DNA of 64,000 nt from Bin87 sp965208015. Its GTDB lineage: Bacteria; Chloroflexota; Dehalococcoidia; Lucifugimonadales; UBA3495. The stretch's first letter is position 1. The number at the start of each line of letters is the position of its first letter. The position numbers and the translations under genes are program-made. Location: NCBI GenBank assembly GCA_965208015.1, contig CBDBNT010000004.1:558001-622000 (forward strand), in the 5' to 3' direction. Below are positions 9,801-17,362 of the stretch, piece by piece. The notes beneath the pieces were generated by a model, which worked only from the letters and a program-made list of their open reading frames with translations, ran no database searches and was not told where the DNA came from.

Positions 9801-11345
9801 GAAAGTGCCGTCCGGGTCGGCCACCACGTCGTAGTCAGCGTTGTCGGGAATGGCCCCGCCGCTGGTCAGGGCGGCCAGGCGGGCGCCCCGGCGTCCCTTC
9901 AACTGGTGGTTGATGCCGTCCCGGTGCAGATGGGCGCCGTTCCGTCCGAGGCGGGGGGCGAACCCCTGGGAAAGGGACGCTACCACCTGGTCGAAACGCT
10001 CCCGAGGCAGGTCACGGTAAGGATAGGCCCGCCGGCACAGTTCGAATAACTCGTCCTCGTCCCAGTCTTCGGAGGCGCAGGCGGCCACCATCTGTTGGGC
10101 CATCACGTCCAGCGGCCAGGACGGAATGGCAAAGGTGTCCAGGTTGCCGAGCAGCAGCGCCCGGGACAGCGCGGCGCACTCCAGCATCTCATCCCGTGTG
10201 AGGGGGAACAGTTTGCCCTTGGGCACGCCGCCGACGGTGTGTCCGGACCGGCCCACCCGCTGCACCAGCAATCCGATGGAGCGCGGCGAACCGATCTGGC
10301 AAACCAGGTCGATCTCGCCGATGTCGATGCCCAGCTCCAGCGACGCGGTGGCGACGCAGACCTTGACCTGTCCGTTTTTCAGCTTCTGCTCGGCGTCCCA
10401 GCGGGTGGCCCGGGACAGGCTGCCGTGATGGGCGACGACCGCTTCCTCTCCCAGGCGGGACGAAAGCTGGTGAGCGACTCGTTCCACCAGGCGGCGGGTG
10501 TTGACGAACACCAGGGTGATGGCGTGGGTCTCGGTGAGACCGGCGATGGCGTCCAGGGTCTCGCCCCATATTTCGTGGGTGGCGATGGGGCCGAGTTCCT
10601 GCTCCGGCAGCTCCACGGACAGGTCAATCTTCCGGCGGCTGCCCGTGTCCACGACCACGCAATCGGGATTGCCGTCGGCGTCGATGTGCCGGTTGCCCAC
10701 CAGGAAGCGGGCCATATTTGACAGAGGCCGCTGCGTCGCGGACAAACCGATGCGGGTGATGGGCTCCTCGGAAAGTTGGCACAGCCGCTCCACCGAAAGG
10801 GCCAGGTGGGCGCCGCGCTTGTCGTCGGCCACGGCGTGGATCTCGTCCAGGATCAGCGTATGGACGTGCTTCAGCCCCCGCCGTCCGCTCTCCGATGTCA
10901 GCAGGATGTACAGCGACTCGGGGGTGGTGATGAGGATATGCGGCGGCCGCTTGGCCAGTTTCTGCCGCTCTGATGCCGGGGTGTCCCCGGTGCGCACCGC
11001 CGTGGTTATCCGGGGTATCGGAGTTCCGTTCTCCTCGGCCAGCGCAGAGATCTCTGCCAACGGTGTCGCCAGGTTCTTCTGGATGTCGTTGGACAGGGCC
11101 TTGAGGGGCGAGACGTAAACCACCTGCGTCGCGTCGGGCAGTTCCGCGTCCATTCCCTGCCGCGCCAGCTGATCGATGCAGGTGAGGAAGGCGGTGAGGG
11201 TCTTGCCCGATCCGGTGGGGGCGGCGATGAGGGTGTGCCGCCCCTGGGCGATGGCCGGCCAACCGGCAGCCTGGGACTCCGTCGGAGCGTCGAACCGGCC
11301 GCGGAACCAGCGTTGAATGACGGGATGGAACGAGGACAGGGACAT
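6840..11345 (-). CDS. lhr: Lhr-type large ATP-dependent helicase
   Basis: 1501 residues, typical for full-length Lhr, a superfamily 2 3'-5' helicase linked to DNA repair. The N-terminal core shows Walker A APTGSGKT with Lys48, TTPESLYILL, Walker B LILDEIHAV near residue 165, SATQRPL, VFVNTRRLVERVAHQL and QRVGRSGHTVGG. The long C-terminal half carries the winged-helix and Lhr-specific region. The frame continues to 11462, but I placed the start at the ATG at 11345 because homology begins with FHPVIQRWFRGRF, which directly abuts Walker A. Codon use matches the neighbours. It diverges from the hicBA cluster across 212 bases in which I see no clear promoter. Confidence 0.93.
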   Translation of the reverse strand: MSLSSFHPVIQRWFRGRFDAPTESQAAGWPAIAQGRHTLIAAPTGSGKTLTAFLTCIDQLARQGMDAELPDATQVVYVSPLKALSNDIQKNLATPLAEISALAEENGTPIPRITTAVRTGDTPASERQKLAKRPPHILITTPESLYILLTSESGRRGLKHVHTLILDEIHAVADDKRGAHLALSVERLCQLSEEPITRIGLSATQRPLSNMARFLVGNRHIDADGNPDCVVVDTGSRRKIDLSVELPEQELGPIATHEIWGETLDAIAGLTETHAITLVFVNTRRLVERVAHQLSSRLGEEAVVAHHGSLSRATRWDAEQKLKNGQVKVCVATASLELGIDIGEIDLVCQIGSPRSIGLLVQRVGRSGHTVGGVPKGKLFPLTRDEMLECAALSRALLLGNLDTFAIPSWPLDVMAQQMVAACASEDWDEDELFELCRRAYPYRDLPRERFDQVVASLSQGFAPRLGRNGAHLHRDGINHQLKGRRGARLAALTSGGAIPDNADYDVVADPDGTFVGTVNEDFAIESMAGDIFLLGNTPWKVRRVESGRVRVEDAQGNLPTIPFWLGEAPGRTWELSDEITQIREGIDRLLDNPQHAEAWLLSEAGVSPEVARQLVAYLVEGKRVLGVVPTASRVVAERFFDESGGMQLVIHAPFGAAINRAWGMALRKRICRTFDFELQATATDDGLNFSLGPSMAFPLGDVFNYLSPNTVEEVLTQAIFQAPLYGTRWRWNASRFLALLRHSGGKKVPAPLQRMRSDDLLAAVFPAQVQCQDNAAPGDIEPPDHPLVFETTRDCLTEAMSLEGLKSVLASIRSGEIEVFAKDTVQPSVFAHQILNAMPYAFLDDAPLEERRARAVSLRRALPEDARDLSALDPEAIREESAYAWPAIRDAEELHDALLTLGAAPLDELASRTETASREMLLRWLEDLALAGRALRLVHVDGATLWLAAEHSRLVSAAYTDAALEGKVSLLPPSSRGSGDEIEREDAVLHLVRGWAESSGPFTAGEMAGLLCLTVSDVDIAVAGLENEGLVLRGSFRPGVDEEEFCDRRILARIHRATVGRLRREVEPVSQASFLRFLFQWQHAATGWETSGEGGLLDVIDKLQGFETAAAAWEPELLARRVADYGPELLDRLCTGGEVVWGRLSRGSNGASSNGFSPRATPLTRTSGITMTLRESLDWLLDPAPESVDYLKGAGAEILEILSTRGACFQADLITRTRRLPSDVEEALWTLVANGLVTCDSVIPLRTRISAKPNRSRADRKRASSKGNAASSTLRSRLRGGQPSASQRPRSQRQVSAGRWSRLEALDPVADSLEAKAMQLLHRYGVVFPELLARERMAPRWRDLASIYRRLEARGEIRGGRFVSGFVGEQFALPDAVPALREAHRAPAAGRLEVVSACDPLNLVGIATPGERVPAQPGNRVVFRDGVPVASLEKGIVVNRSNADAATMNTAVSLLYGPIRPPQPERRAPYDTGHGYTQPTWSLPDHGVLEPVPAARFNLN

Positions 11346-11557
11346 GGCCGGAATTTTAACACAGCGCGGCGGGTTGGCATCCCCTCGCGTGTCAGAGAGG
11401 TTGCTCCAATCGCGTTGTGAGTCAACTGCCTGACTGATACATTTAAGCCACGACATCCTCATCCTCGCGCCAGCCGACCGAGAAGATCAGCGAAAACGCC
11501 CCCGCCGAAAACTCGCCAGCGCAAAAATCACGCAAGTCCGCGTCCATAGGAGAAACC

Positions 11558-11887
11558 ATGGCAGTTGCAAACGATGGCAACGACCTTTACGAGGTCATCC
11601 TGATCGAATCGGACGACGACTTTGCTGTCATTTGTCCCGGCATCCCCGGTGCTGTCTCCCAGGGCAAAGACCGGGAAGAGGCGCTGGTGATGATTGCCGA
11701 CGCAATGGCCGCGTGCCGGATGTATCCCTTGCCGGGAGATGACATGCCGGAGCGTCAGGCCGAACTGCGTGAACTGGGTAAGGCCAAAATCGTGGAACTG
11801 GTGGCAGAATGTGAACAAGAGGGTCTGGAGTATTACGTTTGCGAGGTAGCTCCGCAGCTGATGCAACCACTTGTTACGGCAGAGTAA
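11558..11887 (+). CDS. hicB: HicB-family antitoxin, copy 1
   Basis: A 109-residue HicB-like protein. The core DFAVICPGIPGAVSQGKD followed by helix REEALVMIADAMAA is the UPF0150 signature. AELRELGKAKIVELVAECE forms a second helix. The ribosome site AGGAGAAACC sits immediately before the ATG. It is followed after 3 bases by an intact HicA-like gene, the normal antitoxin-toxin order for some HicBA groups. It is far closer in sequence to the orphan copy at 52377-52709 than to the adjacent copy 2, which suggests the module has moved within the genome. HicB binds HicA and usually its own operator; no operator palindrome is obvious upstream. Confidence 0.85.
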   Translation: MAVANDGNDLYEVILIESDDDFAVICPGIPGAVSQGKDREEALVMIADAMAACRMYPLPGDDMPERQAELRELGKAKIVELVAECEQEGLEYYVCEVAPQLMQPLVTAE

Positions 11888-11890
11888 TCA

Positions 11891-12151
11891 ATGCCGCCGT
11901 ACATACCGGGGATCAACCGACGGGAGCTGTTGCGTATTATCCGCCGACTCTATTTCACCGAATCCGAGGTTGGCGGCCACACGGTTTTTCGGCACGAGCG
12001 GCTGGGGTTGATGACTTCAGTTCCGCGACATCCTGGCGACATGTCTCCCAGAACGGTCGGAAGTATCATCCAACAAATCGGCCTGACCCGCGCCGAGTTT
12101 GACGAAGTTCGCCGGCGTCGCGGGCGAATACCGGAGCGGTTCCAGGAGTGA
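11891..12151 (+). CDS. hicA: HicA-family mRNA interferase toxin, intact copy
   Basis: An 86-residue HicA-like toxin, a small double-stranded-RNA-binding-fold ribonuclease that cleaves mRNA when free of HicB. The family core is visible: GGHTVFRHERLG holds the conserved histidine region, TSVPRHPGDMSPRTV forms the central strand-turn, and IIQQIGLTRAEFDEVRRR is the closing helix. It starts 3 bases after hicB copy 1 and is surely cotranscribed. The next hicB begins 34 bases downstream. This copy has all the segments that its frameshifted sister at 12520-12779 has lost in frame. Confidence 0.85.
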   Translation: MPPYIPGINRRELLRIIRRLYFTESEVGGHTVFRHERLGLMTSVPRHPGDMSPRTVGSIIQQIGLTRAEFDEVRRRRGRIPERFQE

Positions 12152-12185
12152 GGTCTCCATCGCCAATAGGGAAGGAAGAAAGACG

Positions 12186-12515
12186 ATGCCAAGCACAAAC
12201 GATGACAACGACCTTTACGAAGTCATCCTCATCTACTCCGGCGTTGGCTATGCGGCAATCTGCCCCGGCATCACTGGCGCCGTGTCCCAGGGCGTTGACC
12301 AGCAAGACGCACTGGCGATGATTGCCGACGCCATGGCCATGGGTCGGATGTATCCCTTGCCCGGCGAAGACGACCCGGCGCGCCAGGCCGAACTGCGCGA
12401 ACGCGGCAAAGCCAAAATCGCGGAGTTGGTGGCAGAATGCGAGCGCGACGGCTGGCAGTACGAACTCCATCAGGTAACGCCGCAGCTGATAAGCCCGCCG
12501 GTATCAGCGGGATAA
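12186..12515 (+). CDS. hicB: HicB-family antitoxin, copy 2
   Basis: 109 residues, the same length as copy 1 and alignable along its whole length (AICPGITGAVSQGVDQQDA, MIADAMAMGRMYPLPGE, AELRERGKAKIAELVAECE). It has drifted most at the C-terminus and around residues 12-18. The ATG at 12186 is preceded by GGAAGGAAGAAAGACG; upstream in-frame codons belong to the hicA1 tail region in another frame. The paired hicA copy is broken, so this antitoxin may persist by cross-neutralising HicA1 or as a solo regulator. Both are inferences. Confidence 0.82.
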   Translation: MPSTNDDNDLYEVILIYSGVGYAAICPGITGAVSQGVDQQDALAMIADAMAMGRMYPLPGEDDPARQAELRERGKAKIAELVAECERDGWQYELHQVTPQLISPPVSAG

Positions 12516-12519
12516 CCGG

Positions 12520-12779
12520 ATGCCGCCGTACATCCCCGGGGTCAATGTCCGCGAAGTCATCAGGCTTCTACGCAGGCTGAATTTCATCGAATCGGAAGGC
12601 GGCAACCATACGGTCATCCGGCACGAGCGGTTAGGGTTGGCGACTTTCGTTCCAGGCACCGCGGCGATGTTGACCCGGTGGCGATGGGTTCCATTCTCGT
12701 GCAGGTCGGCTTGACCCGCGCCGAGTTTGACGAGGCTCGCCGGCGTCGGGGCAAAATACCGGAGCGGTTTCGGGAGTGA
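12520..12779 (+). pseudogene. hicA: hicA-family toxin, copy 2, with a one-base frameshift
   Basis: The first part reads MPPYIPGVNVREVIRLLRRL and continues through GGNHTVIRHERLG, parallel to HicA1. At about 12650-12655, where HicA1 has VPRHPGD, this copy appears to lack one base after GTTCCA. The original frame then runs into a stop at 12714. Restoring one base gives HRGDVDPVAMGSILVQVGL followed by TRAEFDEARRRRGKIPERF and a stop at 12777-12779, matching HicA1 to its end. The break could be real decay, selection against toxin activity, or a sequencing indel. Reads over this site would decide. Confidence 0.78.
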
Positions 12780-12789
12780 GAGACCCACG

Positions 12790-14103
12790 CTACTGGGGCG
12801 TCGGTGTAGGAACCTTTGGCGGTTTGGCGGCCAGCGCCATGATGCCGGCCAGGAACACCGCCACCGCGAAAAGCGTGAACGGGATGCGGTAGCTGTCGGA
12901 ATAGTCGAACATGAACCCGGCGATCACCGGGCCCAGCGCCTGTCCGCCCACCTGCACCGACATCGTCAGCCCGCGGATTGTGCCCAGGTTCTCCCGCCCG
13001 TAGTAGTCCGCCCACACCAGGCGGATCAGCAGGTGCAGACCGCCGACGCCGAACCCGACCCCCGCTGCCGAGATTATCTCCGGCAACACCCAGTTGCTCA
13101 GCACCGTCCCAACCGTTGCCAGGGCCACGACGAACGCCGCGCACATCATCAGGTAGCGGATGGGCAGGCGACGCGCCAGGGCTGCCCAGAAGACGCTCGC
13201 CGGCATCTGAGCCAGGGCGAAGGTGCTCGCGCTCATCGCGGCCAGGCGCGGGTCAACGCCCTGGCTGATGTAGTGTGAAACCTGGTGCAGGCTGACCCCT
13301 GCCTGGACCATCATCCCGGCGCCGGAGAAGATCGCCAGGATCCAGAACGCCTGCGTTCGCAGCGCCTGCCTCACCGTGAAGTTGGTCTCGGCGAAGCCGC
13401 CCGCGTCGCCGGAACCCTTTGCAGCCTCGGAGCCCGGGTTGGCTGAATCCTCCCGCGCCGGGGCTGGGTCAGGCTCCAGACCCATGTCCTCCGGCCGCCG
13501 CGCCACCAGCAACAGGGACGGCACAACTCCCAGCGCAAAGGTCAGAATCCCCAGGGTGATCCAAGCCGTTCGCCAGTCGAACCCGGTAATGACCAGCTGC
13601 ATCGCCCAGGGGATGATGGCCAGGCCGGCCCCCTTGCCCACGGCGTCCACGGCCAAACCCAGGGGCCGCCGCCGGATGAACCAGTTGCTGACGGCCGTGG
13701 GCAGTCCAATCTCCATGGGCCCGGAGAAAATCATCCGCCCCGGGACGTACAGGGCATAGAAGGCCAGCGGATGGGCGACGAAGGCCAGCCCGATTGCCAG
13801 CGCTCCGGTGGCGACCGAGCCCGCGCCCAGGATGACGCCCGCGCCATACTTGTCCAGCCATCTCCCCACGATGGGCGAAATGAAAACCGCGACCAGCCCT
13901 CCCAGGCTCACCGCACCGGAGAACATTCCCACCGACCAGCCCAGGGATTGGGTCATAGGAACCACGAACACGGAGAGGGTCGCCACCGCCATGACGGTCC
14001 GGGTGGACAGGCTCACGGCAACGCCGTTGGCCACGATTACCCAGCCGTAGTAGAAGGGCAGGGCGTGGGCCAGCCTGGTCCGCCCGGCGGTAACGTTGGT
14101 CAT
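12790..14103 (-). CDS. MFS transporter
   Basis: A 437-residue major facilitator with about 12 hydrophobic segments. It opens FYYGWVIVANGVAVSLS and has the motif-A-like SPIVGRWLDKYG after TM2. A charged cytoplasmic loop (residues about 205-235, rich in Pro/Glu/Asp/Gly) separates the two six-helix halves. The FYYGW opening and large central loop are typical of monocarboxylate/oxalate-formate-type MFS proteins, so an organic anion substrate is plausible but not shown. It converges with the hicA pseudogene, whose end lies 11 bases away. Its upstream neighbour on the same strand is an amidohydrolase, separated by a palindromic element, so cotranscription is uncertain. Confidence 0.85.
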   Translation of the reverse strand: MTNVTAGRTRLAHALPFYYGWVIVANGVAVSLSTRTVMAVATLSVFVVPMTQSLGWSVGMFSGAVSLGGLVAVFISPIVGRWLDKYGAGVILGAGSVATGALAIGLAFVAHPLAFYALYVPGRMIFSGPMEIGLPTAVSNWFIRRRPLGLAVDAVGKGAGLAIIPWAMQLVITGFDWRTAWITLGILTFALGVVPSLLLVARRPEDMGLEPDPAPAREDSANPGSEAAKGSGDAGGFAETNFTVRQALRTQAFWILAIFSGAGMMVQAGVSLHQVSHYISQGVDPRLAAMSASTFALAQMPASVFWAALARRLPIRYLMMCAAFVVALATVGTVLSNWVLPEIISAAGVGFGVGGLHLLIRLVWADYYGRENLGTIRGLTMSVQVGGQALGPVIAGFMFDYSDSYRIPFTLFAVAVFLAGIMALAAKPPKVPTPTPQ

Positions 14104-14149
14104 GGTCTGATGTCGAAAGCCGGCTCAGGCGTACCCGCTTTCGCAATTT

Positions 14150-14259
14150 GTCAGAATCAGGATTTGCCGGATTTTATGATTGGACAGGATTGGGAGATCT
14201 CCATCACGTAACGGTTCCAATCCTGGTAATCCCTAAATCCCGTAAATCCTGCTTCTGAC
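14150..14259. repeat. GGATT-phased palindromic element, copy 1 of 3
   Basis: A 110-base intergenic element with terminal inverted arms (GTCAGAATCAGGATTT at the left, AAATCCTGCTTCTGAC at the right). Inside each arm, GGATT/AATCC blocks recur about every 9-12 bases, while the centre is unrelated to the other copies. The same design occurs at 21177-21286 and 49181-49289. It has no coding capacity and no clear target-site duplication. Confidence 0.8.
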
Positions 14260-14274
14260 GATTTACGACGCACT

Positions 14275-15567
14275 TCAGTCAGCCGCCGACGCCAGCACGT
14301 AATCGTCTATCGACCCGTTCAGGTTGACCTGTTTGCCGTCCTTGATGACGGCGGACAGGTGCTTCCCCTTCTGCAGCACGCTGACGTCGGCGATGGGGTC
14401 CCGGTCCAGGATCAGGATGTCGGCCAGCATTCCCGGCTCAATGGTGCCGAGTTCTCCTTCCAAACCCACGGCGAAGGCGTTGTCCCTGGTGTTGGCCATG
14501 ATGGCTTCCATGGGGGTGTAGCCACCGTACTTGACCATGATCTCCATCTCGTTGGCGTGCAGCTCGCCGTAGGGCATCAACGGGGAGTTGCCGCTGTCGG
14601 TGCCGCACAGCACCTTCACGCCCATGGCGCGCGCCTGCTGCAGCATGTTGGCCCCGCCTTCCAGGTTGTGCTTGATCTGATCGACTTCCCGATCGCTCCT
14701 GCCGAACTCCCGCCCGACCTCGACGGCGTGCTTGAGGAAGGTGATGGTGGGCATGATGCGCACGCCGTTTTCGGCGACGACTTCCAGGTCGGCCTCGGTG
14801 GCCAGGTCGGCGTGCATGATCCAGTCCACGCCAGCCTCGGCGGCGGCGCGGGTCGAGTCGGACCCACGGGAATGGATGGTGATGCGGGCGTTGCGGCGGT
14901 GGGCCTCCCCGACGACGGCCTGGAGTTCCTCCTTGGAAATGGTCTGGAAGTCGCCCCAGGTGCTGTCGGCCATCTTGATGAAGTCCACGCCGTGCTTGCA
15001 CTGGCGACGCACCTCGGTGATCATCTCGGCGACCGAGTTGGCCAGCACGCCGTTGACGTGCTCGGGCGTGCCCATCCATGACGGCTCGTTGTCGGCGATG
15101 CTGCCGTAGGTGACGATAAACCGCCCGGCGCAGTAGATGCGCGGTCCCTCAACCAGGCCGGCGTTGATCGCCTCGCGCAGCGCTACGTCGATGAACCAGG
15201 TGCCGCCGGGGATGGAGAGGCTGGTCACGCCGGAACGCAGCACTTCCCGTGCGTTGTGCGCTGCCCTGATGGTGGAAAACTCCGGGCTGGTGGTGCCCCG
15301 GGCGATGTTCAGCCCGGGCATGGCCGGCTGGCCGAAAGACAGATGGCAGTGGCCCTCAATGAGGCCCGGCATGATCCACTGGCCCGTGGCGTCGATGGTC
15401 TCCACGCGCTCCCGGTCTTCGACGTTGACCTGGGGAGGCACCGCGCCGACGCTGAGGATGCGGTTGCCCTGGATCACCACCGCGTCGTTGGGGACAGCCG
15501 GTTGGCCCGTCGCGTCGATGAGTGTGCCGTTGCGGATAATCGTGGTCATTGCGCCGTTGCTGCTCAT
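14275..15567 (-). CDS. Amidohydrolase-superfamily metal hydrolase (imidazolonepropionase/prolidase-like)
   Basis: A 430-residue amidohydrolase. The metal-binding TIM barrel shows the HxH pair in GLIEGHCHLSFG, a probable carbamylated lysine in DFIKMADST, histidines in ITIHSRGSD and WIMHADLAT, and the catalytic aspartate in CGTDSGNSPLMPYGE. The flanking beta-sandwich reads IIRNGTLIDATGQPA and ADILILDRDPI. Substrates in this family are cyclic amides, dipeptides or related C-N bonds; the exact one is not readable. AGGGGAGG lies just before the ATG. The next gene upstream on the strand is an SDR dehydrogenase 81 bases away, which suggests a small catabolic operon. Confidence 0.86.
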   Translation of the reverse strand: MSSNGAMTTIIRNGTLIDATGQPAVPNDAVVIQGNRILSVGAVPPQVNVEDRERVETIDATGQWIMPGLIEGHCHLSFGQPAMPGLNIARGTTSPEFSTIRAAHNAREVLRSGVTSLSIPGGTWFIDVALREAINAGLVEGPRIYCAGRFIVTYGSIADNEPSWMGTPEHVNGVLANSVAEMITEVRRQCKHGVDFIKMADSTWGDFQTISKEELQAVVGEAHRRNARITIHSRGSDSTRAAAEAGVDWIMHADLATEADLEVVAENGVRIMPTITFLKHAVEVGREFGRSDREVDQIKHNLEGGANMLQQARAMGVKVLCGTDSGNSPLMPYGELHANEMEIMVKYGGYTPMEAIMANTRDNAFAVGLEGELGTIEPGMLADILILDRDPIADVSVLQKGKHLSAVIKDGKQVNLNGSIDDYVLASAAD

Positions 15568-15648
15568 CGTATCCTCCCCTGGGATTGGTTTACTTTCCCG
15601 TCAGTGGTGTCGGTCGTGCCGACTCCATTCGGCTGCGCGGATGTAATC

Positions 15649-16431
15649 TCAGGCGTGCAGCCGGTCATAGGCCGACAGCCGGTCAATGCCGTGTTCTTCG
15701 TCGTACTGTGCGGCTGAAACCAATTGGCCAGTCATGGTCTCCGGGGTTTGGAGGGCCAGGTGCACGGCCACCTCGGCAATGTCGTCGGGCAGCCGCATGC
15801 GCTTGTGCACTTCGTCGTCGTAGTCGTCGTTGGGCCGGGTCAGGTTCCACCCGGGGTCGAGGATGTTTACGGCGATGCCGAGGTCCTTCACCTCGTCGGC
15901 CAGCGATTCGCTGAGACGCTCCACCGCCGCCTTGGCCGCCCCATAGGACGCCTGACCAGCTCGGCCGCGGCGAGCCACGTTCATGGAGGTCAGGTTGATG
16001 ATGACCCCGGTGCGACGTTCGATCATGTGGGGCAGGACGGCCTTGCAGGTCATGAAGGTGGTGGTCAGGTTCGACTCCATCACCCGCCGCCACTCGTCTT
16101 CAGTAATGTCCAGCACCGTTACCGCGTGGGTCAGGTCGTTGGTGAAAAGGCGGTATCCGCCCACGTTGTTCACCAGGATGTCGATCTGGCCCAGCTCGCT
16201 GATGGTCTCGTGGGCTGCCCGGTTCGCCCCTTCGCTTGTGGTCAGCTCGGCGTTGACCGTGTGGGCGCGGCGGCCCAGGGCGCGAATTTCGGAACCGACT
16301 GCGTCCAACTCGGAGGGCGTGCGGGCCACAATGGCGACGTCCGCGCCCTCGCGAGCGTAGGCCAAAGCCATGGAGCGGCCCAAACCGCGAGCTCCTCCGG
16401 TGACCAGGGCGACTTTCCCTTCCAGTTGCAT
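15649..16431 (-). CDS. SDR-family NAD(P)-dependent oxidoreductase
   Basis: A 260-residue classical short-chain dehydrogenase/reductase. The cofactor motif TGGARGLG is at residues 11-18, then NNVGG. The catalytic Ser is in INLTSMN and the Tyr-x3-Lys in SYGAAKAAVE. The cofactor-specifying residue region (VARTPSE) has an Arg, suggesting NADP preference. The C-terminus, QYDEEHGIDRLSAYDRLHA, is longer than the usual DGG ending. It lies 25 bases downstream of two hot-dog proteins and an MBL hydrolase on the same strand, so it may reduce or oxidise a hydroxyacyl intermediate made by them. That role is inferred from order only. Confidence 0.87.
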   Translation of the reverse strand: MQLEGKVALVTGGARGLGRSMALAYAREGADVAIVARTPSELDAVGSEIRALGRRAHTVNAELTTSEGANRAAHETISELGQIDILVNNVGGYRLFTNDLTHAVTVLDITEDEWRRVMESNLTTTFMTCKAVLPHMIERRTGVIINLTSMNVARRGRAGQASYGAAKAAVERLSESLADEVKDLGIAVNILDPGWNLTRPNDDYDDEVHKRMRLPDDIAEVAVHLALQTPETMTGQLVSAAQYDEEHGIDRLSAYDRLHA

Positions 16432-16456
16432 TTGTGCTTCACCTTGCCGGCGTGTG

Positions 16457-16909
16457 TTACCCGTCCTGGGGGAGAAATGCGTTGGGCACCACCGCGCTGC
16501 CCTGGCCCACGCCGGTGGTATCGCCGCGCTGGTTCTCGACCTTGACGTCCACCGATACCCGGCTGCCGTTCACTTCACGGCTCACGCCGGTTACCGCCCC
16601 CGTGAAGGTGATGGTGTCGCCGGGACGCACCGGCCGCAGGAACCTCAGGTCGACGGTGCCGGTGTGGTTGAACACGTCGCTGCCGAAATACCGGCGCAGC
16701 AGTTCCAGGGCGAATGACAGCGACATCCTTCCCGATGCCACCGTGCCCTCGGTTCCCAGGGTCTCGCGGGCGGTCTCCTCGTCGGTGAACTGGGAGGCTT
16801 CCATTTCTCCCGAGCTGCCCTCGAACAGGTTGATCGCCTCCTGGGTCATTTCCTTTACCAGCGGGGGCAGCTCATCCCCCACCTCGTAGGCGCGCACTAG
16901 CCTCCCCAT
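16457..16909 (-). CDS. MaoC-like hot-dog fold dehydratase/hydratase, half-size subunit B
   Basis: A 150-residue single hot-dog domain: VGDELPPLVKEMTQEAINLF at the start, the hot-dog helix region VASGRMSLSFALELLRRYF, and beta strands ending DTITFTGAVTGV and VSVDVKVENQRGD. The hydratase-2 signature (Gly-Asp-x-Asn-Pro-x-His) is not seen in its usual place, where the sequence reads SSGEMEASQFTDEE. It overlaps the upstream hot-dog gene by 13 bases. Paired half-size hot-dog proteins often form a heterodimeric (R)-hydroxyacyl dehydratase, as in mycobacterial HadAB. Here the catalytic assignment is open. Confidence 0.75.
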   Translation of the reverse strand: MGRLVRAYEVGDELPPLVKEMTQEAINLFEGSSGEMEASQFTDEETARETLGTEGTVASGRMSLSFALELLRRYFGSDVFNHTGTVDLRFLRPVRPGDTITFTGAVTGVSREVNGSRVSVDVKVENQRGDTTGVGQGSAVVPNAFLPQDG

Positions 16910-17316
16910 TTCTTGCCGACCTCCGTGGGCTGCTTGAGCTCGTGGGTAATCACGCGGTCGATGAGCCGCCCGTCCTCGTCAACGGACACCGCCTCGGTGA
17001 CGATGTAGTTCTTGCCCCGACGCAGGTACTTATCGGCGATCCAGGCCCGCACGGTGATCGTCTTGCCGGCAACGGGAGGGTTGTAGCAGTAGAACGCGCA
17101 GCGGGCGTTGACCGAGCCGGCGTCCCGGTATCGGGCGTTGTACCCCCTCACGTCCACCTTGTGGGAAATCGTCGGGAAGCTGGCATCCGGGTCCATCACT
17201 CCCTGACGGTAGGTGTCTATCATCTCCTGGGTGAGGAGGTACTGGTAGGTCTCGAAGGTCTCACCGACCTCCAGTGCGTCCCAGTCCAGGAGTATTCGGT
17301 CATCCGCTGCTACCAT
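16897..17316 (-). CDS. MaoC/FAS1-like hot-dog fold protein, half-size subunit A
   Basis: 139 residues. The frame extends upstream to 17463, but AAGGAAG precedes the ATG at 17316 and the upstream residues look non-coding. The fold is suggested by VGETFETYQYLLTQEMIDTY, then PTISHKVDVRGYNARYRDAG and the strands ITVRAWIADKYLRRGKNYIV and ITHELKQPTEV. This is the N-terminal-half type found in double hot-dog enzymes. A conserved-looking His sits in PTISHK, but the full hydratase-2 motif is absent. The 13-base overlap with the next gene argues for a coupled heterodimer. The MBL hydrolase lies 46 bases upstream. Confidence 0.72.
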   Translation of the reverse strand: MVAADDRILLDWDALEVGETFETYQYLLTQEMIDTYRQGVMDPDASFPTISHKVDVRGYNARYRDAGSVNARCAFYCYNPPVAGKTITVRAWIADKYLRRGKNYIVTEAVSVDEDGRLIDRVITHELKQPTEVGKKWGG

Positions 17317-17362
17317 AGCTGCACTTCCTTTAGGTTCAAGCGTAATGGGGATGCCTGGCCGG

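Noticed and set aside
14150..14259. Possible CRISPR-like repeat because of the regular GGATT spacing
   Set aside because: Blocks are 5-7 bases with no constant spacer length, occur in mirror image, and there is no cas gene.
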